Part shown: piece by piece, positions 6,486-13,592 of the stretch
Numbering within the stretch: position 1 is the first letter of the stretch
Layout: every line of letters begins with the position of its first letter
NCBI GenBank assembly: GCA_023418755.1
Contig: JAEZZE010000357.1
Span: forward strand, 1-14,038
Length of the DNA stretch: 14,038 bases
Direction of reading: 5' to 3'
From: Bacillota bacterium
Lineage (GTDB): Bacteria; Bacillota; Bacilli; Paenibacillales; Paenibacillaceae
Notes under the pieces: model-generated
What the model saw: the letters and a program-made list of their open reading frames with translations, nothing else
Databases searched by the model: none
Told to the model about the DNA's origin: nothing
Translations under genes and position numbers: made by a program

Positions 6486-8005
6486 CCGCCGGCGGAAGCT
6501 GCCGGAAGCGTCCCGCTGCCTTCCGCATCTTCCGCATCCCCCGCACGGGGGAAGAAGACGATAAACGCGCTGCCTTCGCCTAATCGGCTCTCGGCCCGGA
6601 TCGATCCGCCGTGCAGTTCGGCAAGCGAGCGGCTGATCGATAGCCCCAATCCGGCGCCGCCTAGCTTTCTGGCCCGGGAGTCGTCAACTCTGTAGAAACG
6701 CTCGAACAGGAGGGGCAGATGCTCCGGCGCAATGCCCGGTCCGTTGTCCGCGATCGCCAGCTCCGCTCCGCGGAGGCAGGGCAGTACCGATATCGTAATG
6801 ACGCCGCTCGCCGGATCGGTATGCTGAATCGCGTTCTGGAACAGGTTAAGCACGATTTGCTTGACCTTATCGGCATCGAGCGGCAGCTCTTCCGTCGCGC
6901 GCAAGTCGAACCGGACCCGGCGTTCTCCGGCCAACAGCTTGAATTGAGGCTCCATCTCGCTCAGGATGGGGCCTAGCTCCGTTGGCGCGAGCAACGCTTC
7001 GGCGGCGCGGTCGGTCTTGGCGAGCAGCAGCAGGTTTCCGACGAGCTTGTTGATCCGCTCGGACTCCCCGTGCATGCTGCGCAGCGCTTTTCCGAGTTGG
7101 TCGGGGTCCGCCGCGGCGCCCCGCAGCAGCACTTCAAGGAAGCCGTGTATCGACGTCATCGGCGTCCGCAGCTCGTGCGAAGCGTCCGATACGAAGCGGC
7201 GCATGCGCTCCCGGCTCTCCTGCTCGGCGCGGAACGACCGTTCGAGCCGCTCCAGCATCCGGTTGAAGGATTGGGACAGCCGGTCGATCTCCATCGGACC
7301 GGCGGGCTCGGGCAGCCGCTCGCTGAGCTTGCCGGAATCGATCCGTTCGACCGTCTCGACCATGCGGGAGAGCGGAGTGAGCGTACGCCGGATGGCGGGC
7401 AGGAACACGAGCAGGGCCCCCACGAGAGCGGCGAAGGCAAGGGCCAGGTACAGCCGCAGCTGCCGGTGCAGCTCTGACTTTAAAGGCGCCGTTCCCGTAG
7501 CGATCTGAACGACGCCGCCGTTTCCTTGGAACGAACGCACGGCCTGGAGGACGACAAGCTGACCTCCGTTCGCGCCGTTCACGATGCGAAAGAGAGGCTT
7601 GTCCCTGCGCATCCTCTTCGCCGCTTTCCCGTAATCCTCGTCGGACAGCCTCGGAACGGCGCTCTCGGCCTCCGCGCCGTTAGTCGTAAGAACGACGAAG
7701 CGTCCTTCTTTGTTCAAATAAGCGACGGACGAGGAAGGAAAGAAGACGAACGCTTCGGCAGGTCCGCGGCGATTGGAAGAAGTGAGCCTCTCCCAGATCT
7801 CTCCTGGCACCGAGAGCACCTGTCTCTGGATGGCGGCCGCCCGGTTCTGATACAGAAAACGCTCCATGAAGACGTATTGGAACAGCCCGATGACGAGCAG
7901 CAGCCCCGCAAGGATGAGCAGGATGCGGGACAGCATTTGATACCGAAGGGAACGCGGGAATAGAATGGGCCGCACGCCCCGCAGCCAGGCCGAGAACCGA
8001 TTCAT
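6482..8005 (-). CDS. Sensor histidine kinase (HAMP-HisKA-HATPase) paired with the adjacent OmpR-type regulator
   Basis: A 507-residue membrane kinase. TM1 is at about 25-45, an extracytoplasmic sensor region of about 135 residues follows (50-184), then TM2 at about 185-205 and HAMP at 206-258. The HisKA phosphoacceptor is His277 in SHELRTP. The HATPase carries the N-box (Asn387 and Asn391 in LNLFQNAIQHT), the G1 box DNGPG (420-424), the F-box (FERFYRV) and the G2 box GGAGLGL (449-455). All catalytic motifs are intact. The ATG overlaps the regulator's TGA by four bases (ATGA), so the pair is co-translated. The long sensor region differs from the very short loop of BceS-type kinases and looks more like YkoH-type kinases. 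The ligand is unknown. It probably responds to a compound exported by the divergent pump. Confidence 0.95.
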   Translation of the reverse strand: MNRFSAWLRGVRPILFPRSLRYQMLSRILLILAGLLLVIGLFQYVFMERFLYQNRAAAIQRQVLSVPGEIWERLTSSNRRGPAEAFVFFPSSSVAYLNKEGRFVVLTTNGAEAESAVPRLSDEDYGKAAKRMRRDKPLFRIVNGANGGQLVVLQAVRSFQGNGGVVQIATGTAPLKSELHRQLRLYLALAFAALVGALLVFLPAIRRTLTPLSRMVETVERIDSGKLSERLPEPAGPMEIDRLSQSFNRMLERLERSFRAEQESRERMRRFVSDASHELRTPMTSIHGFLEVLLRGAAADPDQLGKALRSMHGESERINKLVGNLLLLAKTDRAAEALLAPTELGPILSEMEPQFKLLAGERRVRFDLRATEELPLDADKVKQIVLNLFQNAIQHTDPASGVITISVLPCLRGAELAIADNGPGIAPEHLPLLFERFYRVDDSRARKLGGAGLGLSISRSLAELHGGSIRAESRLGEGSAFIVFFPRAGDAEDAEGSGTLPAASAGG

Positions 8006-8688
8006 ACGGGATCCACCCGGTAGCCCGCGCCCCTGATCGTTCGAATAATTTTATGTTCCCGGTCCTGAAGCTTCTCCCGCAGCGACCGGATATACACCTC
8101 CACGATGTTGTCCTCTCCGCCGAAATCGTACCCCCATACGCGGTCGAGAATCGCGCTTTTGCTCAGCACATGCCCGTGATGGATCACGAGATGCTTCAGC
8201 AGCTCGAATTCGGTCGGAGATAGATCGAGCATGCGTTCGCGATAACGGAATTCCTTGCGCGCCGCATCGATCGCGAACGGTCCGATCGTCACCTCTTCCA
8301 GCAGATGGGGGAACTGGTTCCGCACTCTCGCCTGAATGCGGGCCAGAAGCTCCGCGAAGCTGAACGGCTTGGGCATGTAATCGTCCGCTCCGATCGACAG
8401 TCCCCTCACCCGATCCTCCACGTCCTCGCGCGCCGTAAGCATGATGACGGCTACGGGCCGGTCGCTTTTGATCGCGCGGCACACCTCGAAGCCGTCCATC
8501 CCGGGCATCATGACGTCGAGAATGACGACGTGAGGCTCGAAACTCCTCGCCAGGGAGAGCGCTTCCCGTCCATCCTGCGCCGCTGCGACTTTATAGCCTT
8601 CGTTGCCAAGTCCCAGTTCCAGAAACTGCAAAATATTCGGCTCGTCGTCGACGAGCATCACTTTGATACCTTGCGCTTGCATCGCCAT
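8002..8688 (-). CDS. OmpR-family response regulator, likely controls the divergent efflux operon
   Basis: A 228-residue protein with an N-terminal receiver domain: acidic pocket DDE (14-16), phosphoacceptor Asp58 in VVILDVMMPG, switch Thr85 and Lys107 in MPKPFS. A C-terminal winged-helix DNA-binding domain follows (LSPTEFELLKHLVIHHGHVLS, VYIRSLREKL, RTIRGAGYR). It reads MAMQAQGIKVMLVDDE from the ATG at 8688, with AGGAGG (8704-8699) 10 bases ahead. The second in-frame ATG, two codons later, is possible. It is the first gene of the operon with the kinase. The 11-base-spaced direct half-sites upstream are the kind bound head-to-tail by dimers of this family, suggesting autoregulation. Confidence 0.95.
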   Translation of the reverse strand: MAMQAQGIKVMLVDDEPNILQFLELGLGNEGYKVAAAQDGREALSLARSFEPHVVILDVMMPGMDGFEVCRAIKSDRPVAVIMLTAREDVEDRVRGLSIGADDYMPKPFSFAELLARIQARVRNQFPHLLEEVTIGPFAIDAARKEFRYRERMLDLSPTEFELLKHLVIHHGHVLSKSAILDRVWGYDFGGEDNIVEVYIRSLREKLQDREHKIIRTIRGAGYRVDPV

Positions 8689-8727
8689 ATGTAATCGTCC
8701 TCCTGTCGACGTTCGCGTCGTTCCTCC

Positions 8728-8733
8728 ATTATG
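8728..8733 (-). promoter_or_regulatory. -10 element of the response regulator/kinase operon
   Basis: On the minus strand the sequence is CATAAT (5 of 6 to TATAAT), within TCATAAT. The -35 position 17 bases away reads AGCACA, a poor match, and is overlapped by the outermost regulator half-site (8754-8759). This is the pattern of an activator-dependent promoter. Transcription would start near 8720, ahead of the AGGAGG at 8704-8699. Confidence 0.5.
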
Positions 8734-8753
8734 AGCGATTCAGCTTAACTTGT

Positions 8754-8817
8754 GCTGAGAGAAAACTGAAAGATTGCTGAAAAAGGATGTTCAGCAAACA
8801 TTCAGCGCGCGCTCATC
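8754..8817. promoter_or_regulatory. Mirror-symmetric divergent operator: six TTCAGC-type half-sites at 11-base pitch
   Basis: On the minus strand, TTCAGC (8781-8776), TTCAGT (8770-8765) and CTCAGC (8759-8754) lie exactly 11 bases apart. On the plus strand, TTCAGC (8790-8795), TTCAGC (8801-8806) and the weaker CTCATC (8812-8817) have the same pitch. The two sets are exact mirror images around 8785.5. Direct hexamers with five-base gaps are the known layout for OmpR/PhoP-type regulators. The outermost half-site on each side overlaps the -35 position of the promoter facing outward. The adjacent response regulator is the natural candidate to bind here; binding itself is inferred. Confidence 0.72.
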
Positions 8818-8837
8818 TGCAGCTAAGGTTCCCCTTT

Positions 8838-8843
8838 CATAAT
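8838..8843 (+). promoter_or_regulatory. -10 element of the efflux operon
   Basis: CATAAT within TCATAAT, identical to the divergent -10 and placed the same 20 bases beyond its outer half-site. The -35 position reads ATCTGC, a poor match, as expected if a bound activator substitutes for it. Transcription would start near 8850, about 33 bases before the adaptor start. Confidence 0.5.
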
Positions 8844-8882
8844 AGGCGGCAAGATCAGATAAAGCGAAGGTGAATCAGTCGG

Positions 8883-10343
8883 ATGAAAATGAAAATGCTG
8901 TGGTGGACGCTCGCGATCGTCGTAATCGCGGCGGGCGCTTGGGCGGGCTACCGGTATTTCGACGGGAAGAAGGAAGCTCCGCTTGCGGCTGCTCAGGCGA
9001 CGACGCAGGTCCGCAAAGGAACGATAGAGGTGAAAGTGAGCGGAACGGGCAACATTCAGCCTTCCGCCAGAGAGACGGTTACGGCCGGCAGCGCCGGTAC
9101 CGTCGAGAAAGTGCACGCGAAGAAGGGAGATACGGTCAAGAAAGGCGATGTGCTTGTTACATACGAAGAAGAAGATAACGCGAGCCAACTGAGAAGCAAG
9201 GAAATCGATTTGAAGAAAAAAAAGCTGGAGCTGCAGGATCTGCAGACGAAATTCAAGTCCGCTGCCGACGACGAGAGCCGCGATGCGGTCGCGCTAAGCA
9301 TCCAGAAGCAGGAGCTGGATATCGAAAGCGTGCAGTCGGACATCGCTTCTCTGAAAGAGGACAATAGCGTCGATCCGGTGGTCGCTCCGATCGACGGCGT
9401 ACTGACGTCGTTCGAGGTCAAGGAAGGAGATGCCGTTAATCCGAATACGACCGTCGCGGAAATCGTCAATTACGCGCAGCTTCAGATGGTTGTAAGCATC
9501 GACGAGCTGGACATTCCGAAGGTGAAGCTGGACCAGGAGGCGTCGATTCTCGTCGAAGCGCTGCCCGACCGGACGTTCGCGGGCAAAGTGGTGACCATAG
9601 CCGACGAAGGCGCGTCCAGCAACGGCGTCGCTTCCTTCGACGTGACGATCGCTCTGACGGCGGCCGACAATCTGAAGGTCGGCATGTCGGCCGAGGCGAG
9701 CATTCTGACCGCGCAGAAGACGGATGCGCTTTACGTGCCGGTGGAGGTGGTCCAATCGTCGCAAGGCAAATATTTCGTCATGGTACCGGCTGGCGCCGCG
9801 GAAGGAGCGGTCGGGGCAGGAGCGCCTTCTTCGGAGGGAACCGTTCCGACTCGATCGAACGGAACTCAAGGCGGGCAAGCTCGGCAAGGTCAACGTGGAA
9901 CGGGGCAAGCCCAAGCCGGCCCGGATGCCGGCGGGCAGACGCTGCCGGGCGGTTTTGCTCCCGGCGGGGAAGGAGTCGCCGATCGGTTCGGCAATCTGTC
10001 CGAAGAGGAGCGGGAGGCGATGCGCGAGCGCTTTATGGCCGAGCGCGGCCAAGGCGGCAACGGCGCAGCCGCCGCGGGAGGCGGAGCGTTCGCCACGGCC
10101 AGAGTGGAGGTCGAGGTCGGCGTCAACAACGAGGACAACATCGAGATCGTATCCGGCCTGAAGGAAGGAGATCTTGTCGTGCTGCCGACGACTTCAAGCT
10201 CCGGCGCGAACAGAACGAACATGCAGGGAGGCTTCCCGGGTTTGGGAGGCGGAGCTTTCCCCGCGGGCGGGGGCGGCATGACGACTGGCGGAGGAAGCCG
10301 CCAGTTCGCCGGCGGAGGAGCAGGGCCGGGCGGTGGACGCTGA
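8883..10343 (+). CDS. Efflux adaptor (HlyD/MacA/YknX-like periplasmic-adaptor family protein)
   Basis: A 486-residue protein with an N-terminal membrane anchor (about 5-22) and the rest outside the cell. The first half of the lipoyl-like domain is at 40-95 (SGTGNIQPSARETV, VEKVHAKKGDTVKKGDVL). A charged coiled-coil hairpin spans about 97-160, followed by the second lipoyl half APIDGVLTSFEVKEGDAV (168-185), the beta-barrel to about 275 and the membrane-proximal strands (DALYVPVEVV, then ATARVEVEVG at 404-413). Residues 303-402 are an inserted Gly/Ala/Gln-rich segment with a charged helix, and 437-486 is a Gly-rich tail. Both are longer than in typical MacA. GAAGGTG (8866-8872) is the ribosome binding site, 10 bases upstream of the ATG. 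The stop overlaps the ATPase start by one base. It likely assembles with the next two gene products as a MacAB/YknXYZ-type pump. Confidence 0.92.
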   Translation: MKMKMLWWTLAIVVIAAGAWAGYRYFDGKKEAPLAAAQATTQVRKGTIEVKVSGTGNIQPSARETVTAGSAGTVEKVHAKKGDTVKKGDVLVTYEEEDNASQLRSKEIDLKKKKLELQDLQTKFKSAADDESRDAVALSIQKQELDIESVQSDIASLKEDNSVDPVVAPIDGVLTSFEVKEGDAVNPNTTVAEIVNYAQLQMVVSIDELDIPKVKLDQEASILVEALPDRTFAGKVVTIADEGASSNGVASFDVTIALTAADNLKVGMSAEASILTAQKTDALYVPVEVVQSSQGKYFVMVPAGAAEGAVGAGAPSSEGTVPTRSNGTQGGQARQGQRGTGQAQAGPDAGGQTLPGGFAPGGEGVADRFGNLSEEEREAMRERFMAERGQGGNGAAAAGGGAFATARVEVEVGVNNEDNIEIVSGLKEGDLVVLPTTSSSGANRTNMQGGFPGLGGGAFPAGGGGMTTGGGSRQFAGGGAGPGGGR

Positions 10344-11056
10344 TGAGCAAATCGCATTCTTCTCCGGCCGGAGAGTTGATCCGGATTCGCAATCTGAACA
10401 AAATATACCGCATGGGCGGAGAAACGCTGAACGCGCTGGACAACGTCAGCCTAACGGTCAACGAAGGAGATTTCGTGGCCATCGTCGGTCCGTCGGGCTC
10501 CGGCAAATCGACGCTGATGAACGTGATCGGCTGTCTGGACACGCCTTCCTCCGGGGAATATTGGCTGGACGGAGAGGAGATCAGCCGGCTGCGCGAGAAC
10601 AAGCTCGCGGAAATCCGCAACCGTAAAATCGGCTTTATTTTTCAGGGTTTTAATTTGCTGCCCAAGCTGACCGCGATCGAGAACGTGGAGCTTCCGCTCG
10701 TCTACCGCGGAGTTTCCGCGAAACAGCGCCGGCAGCATGCCGTCGATGCGCTGGCCAAGGTCGGGCTGGGCGAGCGCATTCATCATCGCCCCGTCGAGCT
10801 GTCCGGAGGCCAGCAGCAGCGCGTGGCGATCGCCCGGGCTTTGGCCGGCAATCCGCCGATTCTGCTGGCGGACGAGCCGACGGGGGCGCTGGATACGAAG
10901 ACGGGCGTCGAAGTGATGGGGTTCATTCGGGAGCTGAATTCGCTCGGGCACACGATTGTGCTGATTACGCACGATCCCGGCATTTCGAGGCAGGCGAGAA
11001 GAATCGTCCGCATTCAGGACGGCCGGCTGCACGAAGAGGAGGCGGTGCCGGAATGA
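10343..11056 (+). CDS. ABC transporter ATPase of MacB/LolD/YknY type
   Basis: A 237-residue nucleotide-binding subunit with every ATPase motif intact: Walker A GPSGSGKST (49-57), Q-loop Gln101 in FIFQGFNLLP, signature LSGGQ (153-157), Walker B ILLADEPTGALD with Asp177 and Glu178, and switch His210 in LITHDP. The FIFQGFNLLPKLTAIENVELPL block and length are typical of ATPases that pair with FtsX-type permeases (MacB, LolD, YknY). Such complexes move substrates by mechanotransmission rather than through a membrane channel. The ATG overlaps the adaptor's TGA (TGATG), and its own TGA overlaps the permease start (ATGA), so the three genes are translationally coupled. Confidence 0.96.
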   Translation: MSKSHSSPAGELIRIRNLNKIYRMGGETLNALDNVSLTVNEGDFVAIVGPSGSGKSTLMNVIGCLDTPSSGEYWLDGEEISRLRENKLAEIRNRKIGFIFQGFNLLPKLTAIENVELPLVYRGVSAKQRRQHAVDALAKVGLGERIHHRPVELSGGQQQRVAIARALAGNPPILLADEPTGALDTKTGVEVMGFIRELNSLGHTIVLITHDPGISRQARRIVRIQDGRLHEEEAVPE

Positions 11057-12228
11057 GCGTTATGCAGGCTTTCAAGATGGCGATCAAGAGCATATTTTCC
11101 AACAAGCTGAGATCGCTGCTGACGATGCTGGGCATCATTATCGGCGTAACGGCGGTCATCTCGCTCGTCGCCCTCGGTCAGGGAGCGACGAAATCCGTCA
11201 CCGAGCAGGTGCAAAGCCTGGGCACGAACCTGCTGACGGTGAACATTCTCGGGCGAGGGTCGGCCAATACGATGGATGCAGGCGAAGCGGCTTCCCTTGG
11301 AGAGGAAGTCGAGGGCATCCAGTATATCGCGCCGGCGAACACGCAGAACGCGACGGTCAAATTCGGATCGTCGACGGAGAGCGTCAGCGTCGTCGGCACG
11401 AACGCCGATTACGCGAACGTAAGGGAATACGAAGTGGCGTCGGGACGATTCGTCGCCCAGATCGATCTGGACGTCTATCAGAAAGTCGCCGTGCTCGGCT
11501 ATACGACGGCCGCCGATCTGTTCGGCTTCGCCGACCCGGTGGGGGAATACGTGCTCATTCAGGGCACGCGTTACAAAGTAGTCGGCGTGCTGGCCGAGAA
11601 AGGCAGCACGATGGCGGGCTCTAACGACGAGGTCGTCATCATTCCGGAAACTTCGTTCGAGCGGCTGTTCAAGACGAAGGGCGTGCGGACGATCTACGTA
11701 CAGGTCGAGTCGGCCGATCAGATGGATACGGTCGTGGCCGGCCTGGAAAAGTCGCTTAGCGGCCGCTTCCGCGGCAACACGGACAGCTACCGGGTATTCA
11801 ACCAGAGCGACGCGCTTTCGGCGTTGACTTCGGTGTCCGACACGCTGACGCTGGCCTTGGCCGGAATTGCCGGCATTTCCTTGCTCGTCGGCGGCATCGG
11901 CATCATGAACATCATGCTCGTATCCGTCACCGAACGGACGAGGGAGATCGGCATTCGCAAGGCGATCGGCGCCAAGAAACGGGACATTCTGATCCAGTTT
12001 CTGATCGAGTCGATGGCGCTGAGCGGACTGGGCGGTTTGCTGGGAATCGGCATCGGCGTCGGAGCGGCGAAGGGCGCCTCTTCCGCCTTCAATATGGATA
12101 TCGTATTTTCGGCTGAAGTCATTCTGATCGCCTTCGCGTTCTCCGTCTGCATCGGCGTCGTGTTCGGCATGTTCCCGGCGAACAAGGCGGCCAAGCTGAA
12201 GCCGATCGAAGCGTTGAGATTCGAATAA
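11053..12228 (+). CDS. MacB/YknZ-type ABC permease (MacB_PCD plus FtsX domains)
   Basis: A 391-residue permease. One membrane helix lies near the N-terminus (22-42, after SIFSNKLRSLLTMLGIIIGV). An extracytoplasmic MacB-type domain follows (about 45-260), then three helices at about 262-288, 317-342 and 355-376. The FtsX signature is clear: GGIGIMNIMLVSVTERTREIGIRKAIGA before the third segment and FPANKAAKLKPIEALR at the C-terminus. The four-helix layout and the cytoplasmic coupling helix fit a dimeric MacB-like pump exporting an antibiotic, toxin, peptide or lipid-like compound. The substrate is not determinable here. The start overlaps the ATPase stop by four bases. Confidence 0.95.
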   Translation: MSVMQAFKMAIKSIFSNKLRSLLTMLGIIIGVTAVISLVALGQGATKSVTEQVQSLGTNLLTVNILGRGSANTMDAGEAASLGEEVEGIQYIAPANTQNATVKFGSSTESVSVVGTNADYANVREYEVASGRFVAQIDLDVYQKVAVLGYTTAADLFGFADPVGEYVLIQGTRYKVVGVLAEKGSTMAGSNDEVVIIPETSFERLFKTKGVRTIYVQVESADQMDTVVAGLEKSLSGRFRGNTDSYRVFNQSDALSALTSVSDTLTLALAGIAGISLLVGGIGIMNIMLVSVTERTREIGIRKAIGAKKRDILIQFLIESMALSGLGGLLGIGIGVGAAKGASSAFNMDIVFSAEVILIAFAFSVCIGVVFGMFPANKAAKLKPIEALRFE

Positions 12229-12259
12229 GGATTTCCGTGCGGGAAGGAGGGAAACGGGC

Positions 12260-12832
12260 ATGGGCGCGTATTCCGAATACGAAATCAGGGTGCTGCCGCA
12301 TCTTCGCGACCTGCATAACTACTGCCGGTATTTAACGAAATCGAAGTGGGACGCGGAGGATTTGCTTCAAGAGACGCTGCTGAAAGCTCTCGTTTTCTTC
12401 CTTCACGCGGAGCCTTGCGTAGACGTCAAACCGTTCTTGATCCGCGTGGCGAGAAATCTATGGATCGACGCTTGCCGCAAGACGCAGAGAAGGCGCCTTT
12501 CCGCGGCGCGCCACGGGCGGCAAAGCGCCGTCTTCGAGGATAGCGATTATGCCGAGGTGCGGGGCACGATCGAATGGCTGGCGGAGCGGCTTCCCCGGCG
12601 CGGCGTCGAATTCTGGCTTTTGTTCCACTACTTCGGGTATTCGATGCAGGAGGTCGCGATGGCGACGGACGTCTCCGTCTCCGCGGTCAAATCGCTGCTC
12701 CACCGCACGCGCGAAACGTTGCGCGGCCGCGGCGAGCCTCCCGCTCGTCGGACCGTCATTCGGCCGGATGTCGAGCGCTGGTCGCGGGCGGTCATGCAAG
12801 AGCGGCCGCAGATCGTTTTGTCGGAAAGATGA
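12260..12832 (+). CDS. ECF-type RNA polymerase sigma factor
   Basis: A 190-residue sigma-70 family factor with only regions 2 and 4. Region 2 (about 10-76) includes NYCRYLTKSKWDAEDLLQETLLKAL and the promoter-melting/-10 recognition stretch VKPFLIRVARNLWIDACRK. Region 4 (about 104-155) has a helix-turn-helix, FGYSMQEVAMATDVSVSAVKSLLHRTRETL. A 35-residue basic tail (156-190) goes beyond region 4. AAGGAGG (12244-12250) lies 9 bases before the ATG. The gene begins 31 bases after the permease stop with no terminator between, so read-through from the efflux operon is likely. No anti-sigma gene is visible in this window: a response regulator follows instead. Its target promoters are unknown. Confidence 0.92.
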   Translation: MGAYSEYEIRVLPHLRDLHNYCRYLTKSKWDAEDLLQETLLKALVFFLHAEPCVDVKPFLIRVARNLWIDACRKTQRRRLSAARHGRQSAVFEDSDYAEVRGTIEWLAERLPRRGVEFWLLFHYFGYSMQEVAMATDVSVSAVKSLLHRTRETLRGRGEPPARRTVIRPDVERWSRAVMQERPQIVLSER

Positions 12833-12899
12833 GTCTGGAACCGAACGTCGAATCTTGCCGTATTAAGAAAGGAGAATTCGGATACGGGAGGATTTGGAT

Positions 12900-13592
12900 A
12901 TGGCTGCTAACATCCTGATTGTCGACGACGATCCGGATATCATGGAGTTGATGCGTTTTTACCTGCAGCGCGAAGGGCTTGCGGTCGTCGGCGCGGCCGA
13001 CGGAATCGAAGCGCTGGAGGCGGCCAAGGAGGGAAAGGCGAATCTGGCCGTCATCGACATTATGATGCCTCGCCTGGACGGCTGGGAGCTCTGCCAGAGA
13101 TTAAAGGCCGACTACCCGGACATGCCGATTATCATGGTGACGGCCAAAGGGGAAACCGGCCATAAGCTGAAGGGCTTCCGTCTCGGGGCGGACGATTACC
13201 TGGTTAAGCCGTTCGAGCCGCTGGAGCTGGCGGCGCGCGTCAAGTCTTTGTTGAGGCGCTATCGCATCCAGACCCAAATGAAGGTTCAGGTCGGCAACGT
13301 CCTGCTGGACAAGCACCGTTACGTCGCCGTGATCGATGGGGAGACAGAGACCGGCGCCTTGCCGCTGCCGCTCAGAGAGTTCGATCTCCTCTTCAAGCTG
13401 GCCAGCCATCCGGGACAGATTTTTACTCGGAACGATCTGATCGATCAGGTATGGGGAGCCGACTTCGAGGGCGACGACCGTACCGTGGACGTCCATATCA
13501 AGCGGATCAGAGACCGCTTTGCGGAGCAGGATTGCCGGTTCGTGATCGAGACGAAGCGGGGGCTCGGTTACAAGCTCGAGGTGACGGAATGA
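12900..13592 (+). CDS. OmpR-family response regulator of a second two-component system
   Basis: A 230-residue protein from the ATG at 12900. The receiver has DDD (10-12), phosphoacceptor Asp53 in LAVIDIMMPR, Thr81 and Lys103 in LVKPFEP. The C-terminal winged helix includes LPLREFDLLFKLASHPGQIFT, VDVHIKRIRDRF and ETKRGLGYKLE. The ORF opens two codons earlier at a TTG, but GGGAGGA (12886-12892) is correctly placed 7 bases before the ATG. A further AAAGGAG at 12868-12874 has no matching start. It lies 67 bases after the sigma factor gene and overlaps the next kinase by four bases. It is a separate lineage from the regulator at 8002-8688: the linker differs (QTQMKVQVG), with a longer loop before LPLREF. 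Confidence 0.95.
   Translation: MAANILIVDDDPDIMELMRFYLQREGLAVVGAADGIEALEAAKEGKANLAVIDIMMPRLDGWELCQRLKADYPDMPIIMVTAKGETGHKLKGFRLGADDYLVKPFEPLELAARVKSLLRRYRIQTQMKVQVGNVLLDKHRYVAVIDGETETGALPLPLREFDLLFKLASHPGQIFTRNDLIDQVWGADFEGDDRTVDVHIKRIRDRFAEQDCRFVIETKRGLGYKLEVTE

Noticed and set aside
5813..6583. 256-codon plus-strand ORF in another frame over the propeller gene.
   Set aside because: Arg-rich with no repeat pattern, and it runs into the kinase gene. The other frame has regular blade-like repeats.
11014..12261. 415-codon antisense ORF opposite the permease.
   Set aside because: Arg/Asp/His-rich shadow. The sense frame has all permease features.
12894..12899. TTG start two codons upstream for the second response regulator.
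   Set aside because: It lies only one base after the GGGAGGA site, whereas the ATG at 12900 is properly spaced.
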